The notes under the pieces: generated by a model
What the model was told of the DNA's origin: nothing
Database searches by the model: none
The model's input: only the letters and a program-made list of their open reading frames with translations
Part shown: positions 1-11,700 of the stretch, piece after piece
Layout: every line of letters starts with the position of its first letter
How positions within the stretch are numbered: the stretch's first letter is position 1
Translations under genes and position numbers: made by a program
Source: Cephalotus follicularis
Taxonomy: Eukaryota; Streptophyta; Magnoliopsida; Oxalidales; Cephalotaceae
DNA: 64,000 nt
Direction: 5' to 3'
Assembly: GCA_001972305.1 (NCBI GenBank)
Contig: BDDD01002878.1
Span: 63,468-127,467 of the forward strand

Positions 1-1220
1 AACCTATCGGTGCTATCATGGGATTCTCTCGATGTTTCCACATGTTTGGCATTGACTATTCATCGTCTTGAATTGTGGTTCGTTCAAATAACCTCTCACT
101 TTGTATACGTACATGCGCTTGAGCGGTATTTTGGTTGCGTGGCTTGGCTGACTCCAAGGTGATTCATCGATCAATCAACACGCATGCCTCTTTAGTTTTA
201 TCTTCGTACATCCTTACTATTGGTGGATTGCGTTTGAGATCTTGTGCTACATACCTATGAAACGGAATTCCATTGTCCCTCAGAAGATTTTTGCCCGATC
301 CCTTTTTAGGTGTTGGCTGACTATGTTGTAGTTCTTGTGCTCCAAGTATACGTTGTTCTTTCGACATTCTTGAGGGTTACTAGACTTTTCTCATACAGTT
401 GGATACAGAATATGAAATGAGCGTGGGACTTCGTTCCTTATTCAATGTCCAAGCATTTGTCACTCGACACGTATGATGTTCATGTGCCTAACGTGCCTGT
501 TGGCTTGATGGTGGTTCATGTGGTTTTTGACATCATGTGGGAGCATGTCGCGATGGATTTCATTATATGACCGACACGAACACCACTAAGGTACGATGTG
601 ATATAAGTCATACTGAAATGACTTGCCTAAATGGCTCACATCTATCGATTCAGCGTCTATGATCTAGACCACTTTGAGGAGCGACCATACAAGCACTAAT
701 GCACGGGATTCCATCAGAACTCCGCAGTTAAGCGTGCTTGGGGGAGAATAGTTCTACGAATGGCTTGTCTTATGAATTTCACAGACACAGGCTAGTAGCA
801 TGACACCTCCATGAAACGTGTATGGTTGGCAACACTAGATACTATCATGTTGGGATATTATTGGCGAGAGTAATATATGAGAGCCTATCGATAGCTTAAA
901 AAAATAGGTTGAAGAGTATGCATATAGATGTAGCGTGAACATGAAGTTTCAGCTAGATTAAAAAGTGTTCCTACGAGCATCACGGTACAAGAGTGATTGA
1001 GTTAGGAAGCCGCGAAAGGCTCATTTACAACGACATTGGACGGTTTGAAACCACTCTATCAGTACGTTAGTCTACCAATTCATGATAGCTTTTCCACGTA
1101 TCCGTGTTGAAGAAATACTTTTGGGAGAGTATGGACGAAATAAGCAGAGAGTACTCAGTTTTTTTTATGCTACGCGATGTGAGTAAATTTTGAGGACAAA
1201 ATTTCTTAAGGGGGGGAGAT
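1..1220 (+). pseudogene. Degenerate 3' end of Ty3-gypsy pol with polypurine tract
   Basis: No long reading frame survives. The last 40 bases read as a decayed 'FEDK-S-GG' tail, the usual C-terminus of plant gypsy polyproteins, followed by a purine run (about 1208-1219) that would prime plus-strand DNA synthesis. The LTR starts immediately after it at 1221. The upstream 1.1 kb would then be integrase and C-terminal pol sequence, but I cannot match it residue by residue. The assignment rests on the tail, the polypurine tract and the LTR start. The 5' part of this element lies outside the window. Confidence 0.55.
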
Positions 1221-1320
1221 TGTGACACCCCGTGCACATTTACGAGGCTGATTTGCATAAGACGTCAGCATATTATTATTGGTTGATATTATTGTTATTG
1301 TTAAAAAAAAGGCATCGGGT

Positions 1321-1393
1321 GCGTCTAGAAAGCGCTAGACGCGCTAGGCAAAATAAATTAAAGGAAACAGAGGACTCGGGCGCTACGCGCCCG
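1321..1393. repeat. Two consecutive perfect hairpins in LTR1
   Basis: GCGTCTAG and CTAGACGC form an 8-bp stem with a 6-nt loop at 1321-1342. CGGGCGC and GCGCCCG form a 7-bp GC stem with a TAC loop at 1377-1393. They lie 100-170 bp into the LTR. Their role is unknown; a transcript-end or start-proximal structure is possible. Confidence 0.6.
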
Positions 1394-1956
1394 TGAGAGA
1401 AAGGAAAGAGACAAGACAGAGAGATGAAGCGAGAGAGATGCAGAGAACGGGAAAGAGACGCCGAGCGAGGCGCCGGAAGCCGGGAAAGACGGCGACGACG
1501 TGACCTCCACTGCAATGTATCCTTCTTCTACCTCTTTCTTCTCCTTTCTTCCCCATTTTGTTTCCTCGGGCCACTACCGTTGCCCCTCCGTCGCCAATTT
1601 CATCGCGGTTAGGGCTGGTCTTGGTCTAGAAGATTAGCTCTTCTCTTTTTGATGGTGGCTGAGGCGTTATTCTACCGGAATCGGACGGATTTAGGCGGTT
1701 GAGTCAACTGAACGAGTTGACTTGCTGTCACCTCTGTTGCCACTTTTGACGCCGATTCCCGGTGAGTCTCGGTCAACAATGAGCAGCCTAAAGGTTGTGG
1801 AAGCCAGTGGTGGCGTGACCAGAGCAATGGCATCTCGACCGGAGATCCGGGGAGGCGAAGCCGCCGATTCTCGATGGGTTACGGGCGGTGATGCGTAGTA
1901 CAGGCCTCGTGGACACCTTTTTGTGAAGTGACCATAATTGTTGGATGACCGACGAG

Positions 1957-1973
1957 TTGACTCAGTGAGTCAA
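1957..1973. promoter_or_regulatory. TGACTCA/TGAGTCA palindrome (bZIP-type site) in LTR1
   Basis: TTGACTCAGTGAGTCAA is a perfect inverted repeat around one central base. TGAGTCA is the classical GCN4/AP-1-like core bound by plant bZIP factors. Near-identical copies lie in both G4 LTRs (around 45618 and 52090), so the block is conserved between families. Binding is an inference from the motif. Confidence 0.4.
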
Positions 1974-3225
1974 ACTCACTGCCGGCGGTGGCTGCCCGTT
2001 CCCGGGCGAGTCACAGTGAGATTCGATCAAAATGTGTTGATTAACAGTTTAGGGGGGTTGGTTTTAGTGTCAAAGGAACCCCAGCAGGTTGACCGGAATC
2101 TGGCCAGAGTTTCGATGGCGACATCGTTTTACTTTCTATGTGTAGGCTGTAACGATATGTGTTGTTTATGAAGAGTAAAGGATGATAGAGTTTCTAAACG
2201 ACAACGAGAACCCGATAGCTGATTCAAATCCTTAAGGGGTTAATCCGTGGTGGTAATTGGCATTGATAAAGTGAGTAGAACATCTCCTTCCTTACTTCAT
2301 CTTATTGGTTCTCGATATTTCTTGATGATGGATATTGCCTCTATTGTGATTTTTAAATGCCATAGCTTGTCGATTCATATGACTTGTTGATATCCTATAT
2401 TATCGATTCTTAAGCTTGTTGATAGCCCTTGTGGTTGGTTTCCATCATTGTTTATTCGGAATCCTTTATTGGGCATTCTTGATTGAACCCTATATTGACA
2501 TGAGACAGTTGTGATCGTATATTTCATCCAGTCTTTTGCTGTTGTATCCACATGGCTCTTGTGGACATATATGTTTTTGTCGCTGTCGTATATTGGTTTG
2601 GCTCCTACGGAGATGTATTTTTTTTGTTGCTATTGCTATTATATTCTTTCCATCTCTGTGTCGTTATAATTGAACTTTATTGTTGGTACCATTGAGTAAT
2701 TCGAATATTGTACTGGAAATTGTTGCTATGTGGCTGTGTGCCTTTGTACATTTTTGTTGTGAATGGGACGTTCCTTTTCTCTATTCATTAGATAAGAGTC
2801 TTGTTGTTTGCATATGTGCCCTGTGTTCTTGTGATATGTGATATTGGTCGAGATTGTATTCCGTTTCTCTTTTGTTGTTATATTCATTGGATTGTGATAT
2901 GATTTTCGAGCAGTTGTATGCTCGATGTTCTGGGTGACTTGATCACCTTCTCACACTTGTGACATTGTGACTTGTTATATTGTTAAACTATGTTATATTC
3001 GGATACTGGGTACCGAGAATTCTAATATGTATTACTGGTCAATGGTGAGGGTACATTCGACGATCAACTCTCCTTAGTATGCCCATTGGTCTATGATAGG
3101 GTGCTATGAGGGAACTGCCCCCGGGTTCCATACCTGGATCTGCGACATACTATTGTCTATGATGGTATGCTTAGTGTGAGTGCAGCAGACGCTCCGTCCC
3201 TCATCCATTTGACCGTATTGGCTAT

Positions 3226-3465
3226 GTGATTCTGACGGGGGCAGATCCGTGAAATAACGACAACCCCTCAGTCGATGCTCTGCTAAGTGATTCCGACGTG
3301 GGCAAATCCGTGAAATATCGACGTCCCCTCGGTCGAGGTTATGATGCATGATTTCCGACGAAGGCAGATCCATGAAATATCAACGTCCCCTCGGTCGAGG
3401 TTCTGTTATGTGATTCCGACGAGGGCAGATCCGTGAAATAACGACGTCCCCTCGGTTGAGGTATG
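3226..3465 (+). repeat. Four-copy ~62-bp tandem repeat in LTR1
   Basis: Units start near 3226, 3287, 3347 and 3410. Each reads gtgattccgacg-ggcagatccgtgaaat followed by an acgtcccctcggtcgagg block. Copies differ at a few positions. No coding potential is apparent. Confidence 0.8.
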
Positions 3466-4902
3466 TATGTTATGTTTACCATAGGCTCTCTGCACCTGTG
3501 TATCAAGGATGGTGATCACATCCTATAGCGTATTGGCCTATATTATTGCTGCGGGGGTTGTATTTTGACGCCATGTGATTTGACGGTGATATGATATGAT
3601 GCACTGTGATTTGGTGGCTGAGCAGATTGTATTGCCATGTGATTTGAAGGCAGATATGAGGCAGTGATATGATTGGTACTAGCATCCTCCTATATTTTAT
3701 GACTCTGTGGGCACATACTTTGATTTATTATCCATGATTATGGCTTTGATTCTTGATATTCCTGTATACTGATATTATTGTGATTCTATCGTATTTGTAG
3801 AGTATTGACTTGATCATTGAGATTGTCCCATGGATTCTTATGTTATTGTATCGTTGAGTATTGATATGTTCTTGATATCCATGTGGATTGTGCTATCTTT
3901 TGTGGATCTTGTTCAAATTCTTGACTCATGTTTATAGTTATGGAGCCCACTGCTGAGTACCGAGTTTCCTTTCATGGATTTGATTATATTTGTGGATTCC
4001 GTTATGAGATCTTGATATCATTTGTGAATCTTGATATCGTTAATGGATCTTGATGTCCTTCATGAATATTGATGTTCACTTTTATAGATCTTGTTTACCT
4101 TTGTGGTTCTTGTTATGTTTGTGGATTTCCTACTCATTGGTGAGTCTTGTTATATTCTTGTTATGGAGCCACTTGTTGATAGTGATTTAAGTCCATGTAG
4201 ATCTTATTGAACCTTTCTTTTGTTTATGATTTACATTCTCTTGTTTATTGCACATATTCTTGACTTTATGATCCTCTATTTCCTTCAGCACATCAAATTC
4301 TTTGATGGATGTACATGAGATGTTTTGTTTCTACTCACTTAGTCATTTGGACTAACCACCACCCGGTGTTTCTATTTCAGATGATGGCAAGGAGTTGTTA
4401 GATCTGTTCAGTGGATGATGGACCACGAGGGCAGGGCATGCTACCAGGGTTTCAACACATGCATAGCATAACTACATCAGCATTTAAATTATGCATTTAC
4501 TTATATTTTTTAAATAAATATTTTCTCTTATGGTTTTGTTTTAAAAAGGGCAGAGCCCTATAGATTTACTTTTCTGCTTTGCTGATATGGTTGAGGCTGA
4601 GCCCAACCCATACATGTTATTGTTTCAAATTGTGGTTTTCTAAGGGCTGAGCCCATTTAAAATCAATTGATTCCTCCTTCGGGAGTGTGGATATAAACTG
4701 TGTTTTTCTTTACTGGGGGCATAGTCCGATAAATGGATACTACATGCCTGATTTTCGCAAAAAATTAAGAGTTAGAAAAATTTTCAAGGTTATAAGAAAA
4801 CTTCAAGTTTTTTTCATATTTAACTATATGGTTTTAAGAAGTCTTCAAATGGGAAGTTGTCATGTGGAATGTCATATCCGTTCTCGGTAGGATATCGGTT
4901 GT

Positions 4903-5078
4903 TGTTAGGAATAGGTGTGCCAGATTCTCTCACTACCATCTATGTTACGACACTAGGGCAAATACGGGGTGCACGTAGGGAACGTGTGCAGTGAACAGGA
5001 CCCGCTTAGGAGACACTATTGGGAGAGTCGCTATTCTTGTGTCAGTAGTAACTCCTACTTGTTGCGGTTGTGTATAAG
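4903..5078 (+). mobile_element. Copia-2 5' LTR, left piece
   Basis: Starts TGTTAGGAATAGG, matching the LTR start TGTTAGGTTATGGG at 21818 and TGTTAGATTGGGG at 26464. The block around 4985-5060 aligns with 22230-22300. It breaks at ATAAG (5074-5078), where copia-1 was inserted, and resumes at 14296. Confidence 0.65.
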
Positions 5079-6432
5079 CATTGGAAACGCACACAAAACA
5101 TGTACATTATAGGAGGAGGGGTGTGCTCTATATATAGTTGCCGCTAGACAATTATATTAGAACACAAACACTTTTGCTTCTAGGAGAAGTCTCCTATTCC
5201 TTCTAGAATTCTAATTTACTTTAATCTCATTAAGGATAATTAATCTCATTAACTATAATTAGAAAAATATTATCCTAATTTTTCTCTCATAACCGTGTTG
5301 GAAATATCAGCTCGTATTATGTGCGACCCTATGGGTTCACTATTACATTGGCCTAGGATTAAATCATGACACTCACAATTATTCAATTAAACATTTATTA
5401 TCACATAAAAAATATTCTCTTGGACATATTGACTTAAAACTGTTTTAATTCTTTTCTTCCAAAATTAATTTATCAATTTAATCTCGGGCATCCCACTGGT
5501 TGACATCGACATCTAGCAATGCATAACGACACCCATGTAATATGAATAATTTGCAAACAATTATTTACAGGTACATGCACGTATAGTCACTCCATTGACA
5601 ATGCTCTGCTTAAATATAGGATACGGATTATGTCAGACCCCAATAATTTAATCTTCAGCCTCGTGACTATCTTTCATTAGCCTAAATAATATTAGAGGTG
5701 CCCCTCGAATATTGAACCAATGATATCACACTCTTGACATCGTGGTTAGCCTGGTTAGTCGCTTAATCGCTAACGAAAATCATCTTGAGCATAATCTTAT
5801 TTTACTAGAGGCATTGGATTCATTGTTGCCAGTTCACATGCCTCCGTACATAAGCCTACCATGTCCAACTAATGCCTGTATACACTTCATAGAATATGTA
5901 TTTAAGCATCATCAAAACACAGCATCTTATGCACAAGACATCCAGTGACGGCTCATGTCCAAGGACCATATGCATTGCTGTAAAACTAAAATTGTGTCTA
6001 ACATGTAACTAAAACTCCATACAAATATTCTATCAATAGTCACCTTCAGTGAACTCGGGAAACGATCACCCACGTAGTTGTCATAGCATCATCCATGAGA
6101 GTGAGTGTGAGATCAGTCTGCCTCTGCTTACCGATCTGACAGTATGTGCTGGTCTATTTGGATTGATCATGCCCTGAGTGTCGATCCTATGACCAGGAAG
6201 ATTCGAAATAAAGTATACCGATATTTCAATTCTCACATCACAATCTCATCATGAACTTGGTTCTCTAACTTTATTCCAGGACATTCATTTACAATTTAAT
6301 TAAGCATGTATTAATGAAAAGAACTCATAACAATTGATAAAACATAAATATCTTTATTGAATTTATAAATCGTTTATACAAGATATAGTAAATACAAGCT
6401 CAACACTGGCTCGCAACACTTTATCTCTAACA
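5079..6432 (-). mobile_element. Copia-1 3' LTR
   Basis: Aligns along most of its length with 12975-14295. On the minus strand it begins TGTTAGAG at 6432, straight after the polypurine tract (TAGTGGGAGAT on the minus strand, 6433-6443). The far end is near 5079, next to ATAAG, where the terminal CA/TG appears mutated. Confidence 0.8.
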
Positions 6433-6447
6433 ATCTCCCACTAAGTG

Positions 6448-7509
6448 CTAAAGCCAGTTGCCATAGAGTCTTACACCCATTCCATCAAGGTGTTTATCAA
6501 TGACTATCTTTGATAGTGCCTTAGTAAGCGGGTCTGCAATGTTGTCTTCACTTGGAACTCTTTCCACTTTAATATCTCCATGATCAATGATCTCACATAT
6601 AAGATGAAAAAGCCTAAGAATGTGTTTAGACTTTGAGTGCGATCTAGGCTCCTTGGACCGTGTTGTCGCTCCATTGTTGTCACAGTATAAAGATACCAAA
6701 TCATCAATGTCAGGAACTAGACCCAAATCTTCGATGGACTTCTTCATCCATACTCCTTCCTTGGCAGCTTCCGATGCCGCAATGTATTCAGCTTCTGTCA
6801 CTGAATCCGCAGTGGTAGGTTGCTTGGAACTCTTCCAGCTCATTGCTCCACAATTCAAGGTGAACACAAACCCCAATGTTGATTTTGAATCATCCACATG
6901 TGTCTGAAAATTAGAGTAAGTAAAACCCTCAATTTTCAAACCCTTTCCTCCATACATTAAGAATAAATCCTTAGTCCTGTTAAGGTACTTGAGGATATCT
7001 TTGATTGCCTTCCAGTATTGCTCACTAGGATCTGACTGATATCATCTTGTAACACTAACAACATATGCGATATCTGGTATATTGCAAGGCATAGCATACA
7101 TGACGCTTCCAATTGTTGAAGAATATGGAATGAGCATCATCCTCTGTCTTTCTTCAGCTGTCTTGCGAGACATCTGCTTAGAAAGTGAAATCCCATGACA
7201 TAGAGGCAGGTAACCTCTCTTGGAATTTTCCATGCTAAACCGCTTAAGCACTCTGTCAATATACAAAGACTGGGATAACCCTATCATCCTTTTTGATCTA
7301 TCTCTATAGACCTTTATTCCCAGGATATAGGAAGCTTCTCCCAAGTCTTTAATGGAGAAAACTCTGGATAACCAAGCCTTTACGTTTGACAACATGATCA
7401 CATCATTTCCTATAAGGAGTATGTCATCAACATACAAGACTAGAAAAGTCATTGAGCTCCCACTAGGCTTTTTATACACACATGGTTCATCTCGATTCTT
7501 AATGAAATC
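6448..7509 (-). pseudogene. Copia-1 pol, 3' part: RT C-terminal half and RNase H
   Basis: The minus strand encodes the RT catalytic segment LYVDDILLIG (around 7400), the usual downstream DLGEA-YILGI motif, and a copia RNase H with SWKSSKQ, EAEYIAASEAAKE and a terminal ADPLTKAL (near 6530). The gene ends at 6448, a few bases before the polypurine tract. A stop near 7041 separates RT from RNase H. The RNase H D-A/S motif reads GFTYSNFQ, so an expected catalytic aspartate is replaced by tyrosine. The frame resumes upstream at 8214, across a solo LTR. It is homologous to functional copia pol but inactive here. Confidence 0.9.
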
Positions 7510-8213
7510 TGTAACGCCCAGGATTTTTCTTTAAAGTGTATTATCGTATTTCCAATGTAATTTATGCTTTGAATTAATGAGAGTTATGGCTTTTCCTATT
7601 TTGAAATGCTAAGTCTTGAGCAAAAGTTAAAGTGTTGGTGTGTTGAAAACAGGCGGGTAGCCGACTGCAATAGGGGGGCAGTCGACTGGACCCTAAGCAA
7701 AGGAACCAGTCAGCTGCTGTGAGGAACAGCCGGCTGAAAACTGTCGGCAGAGACAGCCGACTGCCGAGACAAGGCAGTCGACTGCCATGAGATGTGTCAG
7801 TTAAAAACGTGTTGGCAGTCTCATTTGGCAGAGAGAAAGGGAGAGGAGACAAAAATTGATGGGTTTGTTGGCTTGAGAAGAAAGAGGCACGAAAATGCCC
7901 ATAAATACACACATCTCTCCCTTCGTTCCTCCAACATTGCATTAAGAAAGAGAAATGGAGAGTTTGTGAGAGATAGGAAGTTATCCTAATGCTCCATACT
8001 TGATGATGGATTAATGATGTTAAATGTTGGAATCATGTGGTATGGGACGCATGATTCGGTTTGTTTATTCAGCTTGTTATTAAGTGCTTCCGCAAAATGT
8101 TAATGGAATCGAAGATTTAATTTTATGGTATTTTGTATAAGTTGGATAATGTTATGCTGATTGCCTTTAGCGCTTTAATGTTGTCTTAATGGGAAACGGG
8201 GTGTGACAAAATC
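7505..8213 (+). mobile_element. Solo gypsy LTR (7510-8208) with TSD AAATC
   Basis: The LTR starts TGTAACGCCC and ends GGGGTGTGACA, with AAATC on both sides (7505-7509, 8209-8213). It interrupts the copia-1 RT frame, which rejoins precisely when the LTR and one AAATC are disregarded. The last 200 bp match 39990-40178, so the two LTRs are one family. It contains the CAGTCGACTG cluster at 7657-7790. A single LTR without internal sequence implies LTR-LTR recombination after insertion. Confidence 0.92.
7657..7790. repeat. GTCGAC-core palindrome cluster, CAGTCGACTG type (solo LTR 7510)
   Basis: Contains two perfect CAGTCGACTG decamers plus variants (CAGCCGACTG, TAGCCGACTG, CAGCCGGCTG, CAGTCAGCTG), separated by about 12-30 bp of unrelated sequence. 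It lies about 150-280 bp from the LTR start. Confidence 0.85.
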
Positions 8214-10304
8214 AAACTCTTTGATTGTCTCATCCAATCAGATGTTCTAACTTCTAAAAGTTTGCTTTAGTCCATAAATGGACTTCTGAAGCTTGCACAG
8301 TTTCTGGTCCTTACCAATGGGTATGAAACCCTCAGGTTGAGTCATATATATGCCTTCATCAATGTTTCCATGGAGAAAAGTAGTCTTCACATCCATTTGT
8401 CATATCTCATAATCAAAATGTGCAGCTATAGCAAGTAAAATCCGAATGGATTTAGGCATGGCAACAGGAGAGAAAGTTTCCTCATAATCAATCCCTTCCC
8501 GTTTGTTGTAAACTTTTGCTATGAGCCTAGCTTTGAAGGTCTTCACCTTTCCATCATCCCCAAGTTTCCTTTTGAAAATCGATTTGCAACCTAAGGGTTT
8601 AACCCCTTTGGGTGCATCCACTAGATCCCAAACTTTATTGGAGTACATGGATTCCATTTCAGAATTCATGGCTTTGAGCCATTTATCCGAGTTCATATCA
8701 CGGATGGCTTCTTTGTTGCTTACCGGATCATAATTCATGAAATTTACCTCCAGGGTACCTTCAATGAGAAAACGTCCATAGTATCTCTCAGCTTCCCTGG
8801 GTATTCGGGCAGTTCTGCGCAGAGGTTGTGTATCTATGGTAGATGGCATTTCAGGAACATCAATTTGAACAGGATTGGATAGGTCCTCAACTTGTGGTTT
8901 TATAGATCGTTCATCTAGCTCTATCATACTACCACTACTGTCTTCCAACAGGAAGTCCTTCTCAAGAAAAGTAGCATGCCTGGCTACAAACCCTTTGTTG
9001 TCAGGTGGGTAATAGAAATAATATCCTCTTCTTTCTTTAGGATATCTCACAAGTTTACATTTTATGGACATAGATTCCAATTTATCTGCTGATGCCTGCT
9101 TAACATATGCAGGACAGCCCCATATCCTTAGATAACTAAGATTGGGTTTCTTCCCGTTCCATAGCTCATATGGGGTTTTGGGAGCAGATTTTGTTGGAGT
9201 CCTGTTTAATAAGAGAACAACAGTCTCCAAAGCTGAACCCCAGAAAGACAGTGGAAATCCAACATCACTCATCATGCTACGTACCATGTCAAGCAATGTA
9301 CGATTTCTCCTTTCAGACGCACCATTATGCTATGGTGTTCCAGGAGGGGTTCACTGAGAAATAACTCCATTATATCTGAGATAAGTTAAAAACTCGATGG
9401 AGAGATACTCCCCACCTCGATTTCATCAAAGAGTCTTCACACTTTTACCAGTCTGTTTCTCTACCTCTTGTCTGAATTCTTTGAACTTTTCAAAGGATTC
9501 ATATTTGTGTCGCATAAGGTACAAATAACCGCAACAAGAATGATCATCCGTAAAGGTTATGAAGTAGGAATATCTACCTCTGACATCAACTGTCATCGGT
9601 CCACATACATCAGTATGCACTAGACCCAGTAGTTCTTTGGTCCTTTCCCCTTTCCCTGTGAAGGGATATTTTGCCATTTTACCTTTAAGACAGGGTTCAC
9701 AAGTTGGAAGTGGTTGATATGTTGAAAAATCAAAGTATCCATCTGAGATCAACCTGCGGATTCTTTTCTCACTTATATGACCAAGTCTGTAGTGCCATAC
9801 ATAGGGTTGATTAACTTGATCTCTCTTTCTTTTATTGTCTTTTTGCATATTGAAAACAGTCTCATGTTTACTCAATATATATAATCCATCATCAAGGAAA
9901 CATTTTGCATAAATCATATTATTAAATAAAATATAACAACACTTGTCTTTAAAAATTATATGAAAATCTTCAGCATCTAATGCTGGAATAGAAATAATAT
10001 TACGCAAAATGTGAGGCGAATAAACACAATATTTGAGTTCTAAACTCTGGCCCAAAGGCAACAAAATATAAACTCATATTATAGCTATGGCTTCAATAAC
10101 AGAACCATCCGCAAGCCGTAGATCTCCCTCACCCTTCTCAAGGTTTCTTCTATCCATGAGGGCCTATAAATTAGAACATATATTAGTACCACATCCACTG
10201 TCTAAAATCCAAGAAGATGAATCAAAAATATACATACTCACCTCTATATAAGACAAATAGGGTATACCTTTGCCAATTGATGTAAGGAATGTCACACAGT
10301 TCCT
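8214..10304 (-). pseudogene. Copia-1 pol, 5' part: protease, integrase, RT N-terminal half
   Basis: In minus-strand order: a protease remnant with WILDSGCGTN (about 10185-10220); a GAG-pre-integrase zinc site (HYRLGH, then CEPC); an integrase core with HTDVCGP and FTDDHS; a damaged DRGGEY region (9300-9425); and the integrase-RT linker with LRIWGCPAYVKQ. The RT start follows (WLKAMNSEMESMYSNKVWDLV near 8640, then FDYEI). A stop sits between FDYEI and QMDVKT near 8400, where functional relatives have tryptophan. Other stops fall near 10160 and 9425. Gag lies upstream in the same orientation. Confidence 0.9.
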
Positions 10305-11216
10305 TTTTTAATGTCCTGACTTTCCACAGTGGAAGCACGGTCCCTTAGCATGAGCTTCTGAGATAGACTCATCAGCAGGTGCAACTCTTGCGATAGTGTC
10401 CGGCGCAGCAACAGCTTGCTGGTTTGTCTGGTTATGTGGTCTGGCTTTCCCTTGTTTGAATGATGCCAGCCATGGTGGTATCATCCCATTTTTAGTCTTC
10501 CCCTTCTCAAGGTTGGACTTTCCCTTCCTCTTTGGCCTAAGGGACTGCCCAACCATCATAACTGGGGCCTTGCCCTTATTCATGTTCACTTCGGCTTCCC
10601 TCAGCATGTTTAGAAGGTCAGGCAGAGTAGCTAATATCATATTCATGTTAAAATTGGTGATGAAACCAGAGAAGGAAGGTGGAAGTGAATAAAGGATCCA
10701 ATCTATGCTTAATTCAGCATCCTGAATGATGCCAATAGCAGCAAGACGTTCAATCGTATTGATCATCTTAAGCACTTGATCATTAACAGAAGATCCTTCA
10801 ACCATTTTAGTGCCATACAGCTCAGCAGTGAGCTGAAACTGAGCATTCCTACTATTTTCTCAATATAACTCGCAGAGATGTAGCAGGACTTCTCTAGAGT
10901 CTCGCATCGATTCATGCTGGCCTTGTAGGGCATTGATCATCGATGCCATGAGGTAGCTTCTGACTTGCTTTTCATCGGCCGTCCATTTCCTATAAATGGC
11001 ATGATCTTCGGTTAAGGCATCTTCAGGAGGCAGTGTTGGCATAGGGGCCTCTAGGACATAATCTATGTCCTCAAAATTCAAAACTATTTTGAAATTCAGT
11101 AGCCAGTCCACATAATTTGGACATGTCAGCTGATTCTTCTCAAGAATTACAGCGAGTGGGTTTGTCATTGCGATGTCTGTACATATAAAATAAAGACAAT
11201 AATCAGATAAATTCAA
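10305..11216 (-). pseudogene. Copia-1 gag, two internal stops
   Basis: Starts near 11216 (the more family-like start is the internal MTNPLAVILEKN, about 48 bases downstream). It encodes a copia gag of the UBN2-like class: an N-terminal NYVDWLLNFKIVL segment, a central helical region with SLPPSF, a basic linker and the zinc knuckle CFHCGKSGH. A TGA near 10860 splits the protein after LHLCELY. A TAA replaces the residue after the knuckle histidine, although K-R-N-C continues the CCHC pattern. Gag would form the particle and bind RNA; this copy cannot make the full protein. Confidence 0.88.
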
Positions 11217-11399
11217 TTTAAATGTTTACAAACATAAAGCGTTGGTCTTTAATCTTTTAGGTGTTTTCCTCTCAGGCTCCCACTGTTTTACGCGAATCCC
11301 ATAACCCTCAAATATTATGGGAGACGAGAAATAACAATCCAAGTCTCGTGGATATTATTTTAGAGTGGGGATCGGTGTCCTACTACATATTTAGTATAA

Positions 11400-11700
11400 C
11401 CTTGACGGGGGCCAAAACACTATATTGAATCTTGCAGTTAGGCAAACTCTTGCCAACCATACAATAACATGATTCCTGATCATCGCTTTTGCCCCTAGTG
11501 CACATATGACCTTGACGGGGGCCAAAACGCCATATGTATTCTAGTCAAGTTTAACCTACCATTAAACACATGATGAATCAATGAATGTAAATCTTGACGG
11601 GGGCTAAAATATTCACATTCACAATTCATATGCATGTACATCTCATGCTCAACTTATATAGATGTTCCCAGAAAAGGTAAGCGTTGACGGGGGTGAAAAC
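11400..11700 (-). repeat. Four dispersed copies of TTTTGGCCCCCGTCAAG in the copia-1 leader
   Basis: Copies lie at about 11400-11418, 11510-11528, 11592-11609 and 11682-11700 (plus-strand form CTTGACGGGGGCCAAAA). Each is flanked by short AT-rich arms that are partly inverted, for example GAATGTAAAT and ATTCACATTC around the third. The GC-rich motif is more conserved than the arms and spacers, which looks like a set of hairpins with a conserved loop. Confidence 0.8.

Larger units (their letters stand above)
1221..4902 (+). mobile_element. Ty3-gypsy 3' LTR (LTR1), 3' end displaced by a copia insertion
   Basis: Starts TGTGACACCCC directly after a polypurine tract. Its body shares blocks with the G4 LTRs: the motif near 4660-4770 ('tgattcctccttcgggagtg') recurs near 47520 and 53903. 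Both carry GAGTTGACTCAGTGAGTC-like stretches and a GC-rich region about 350-800 bp in. The expected LTR terminus (cggttcggggc..gaca in G4) is missing because a copia LTR begins at 4903. Contents include two strong hairpins, a 4-copy tandem repeat (3226-3465) and a T-rich segment bounded by GTGAGT (2271) and TTTCTATTTCAG (to 4380). No GTCGAC cluster is present. Confidence 0.75.
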
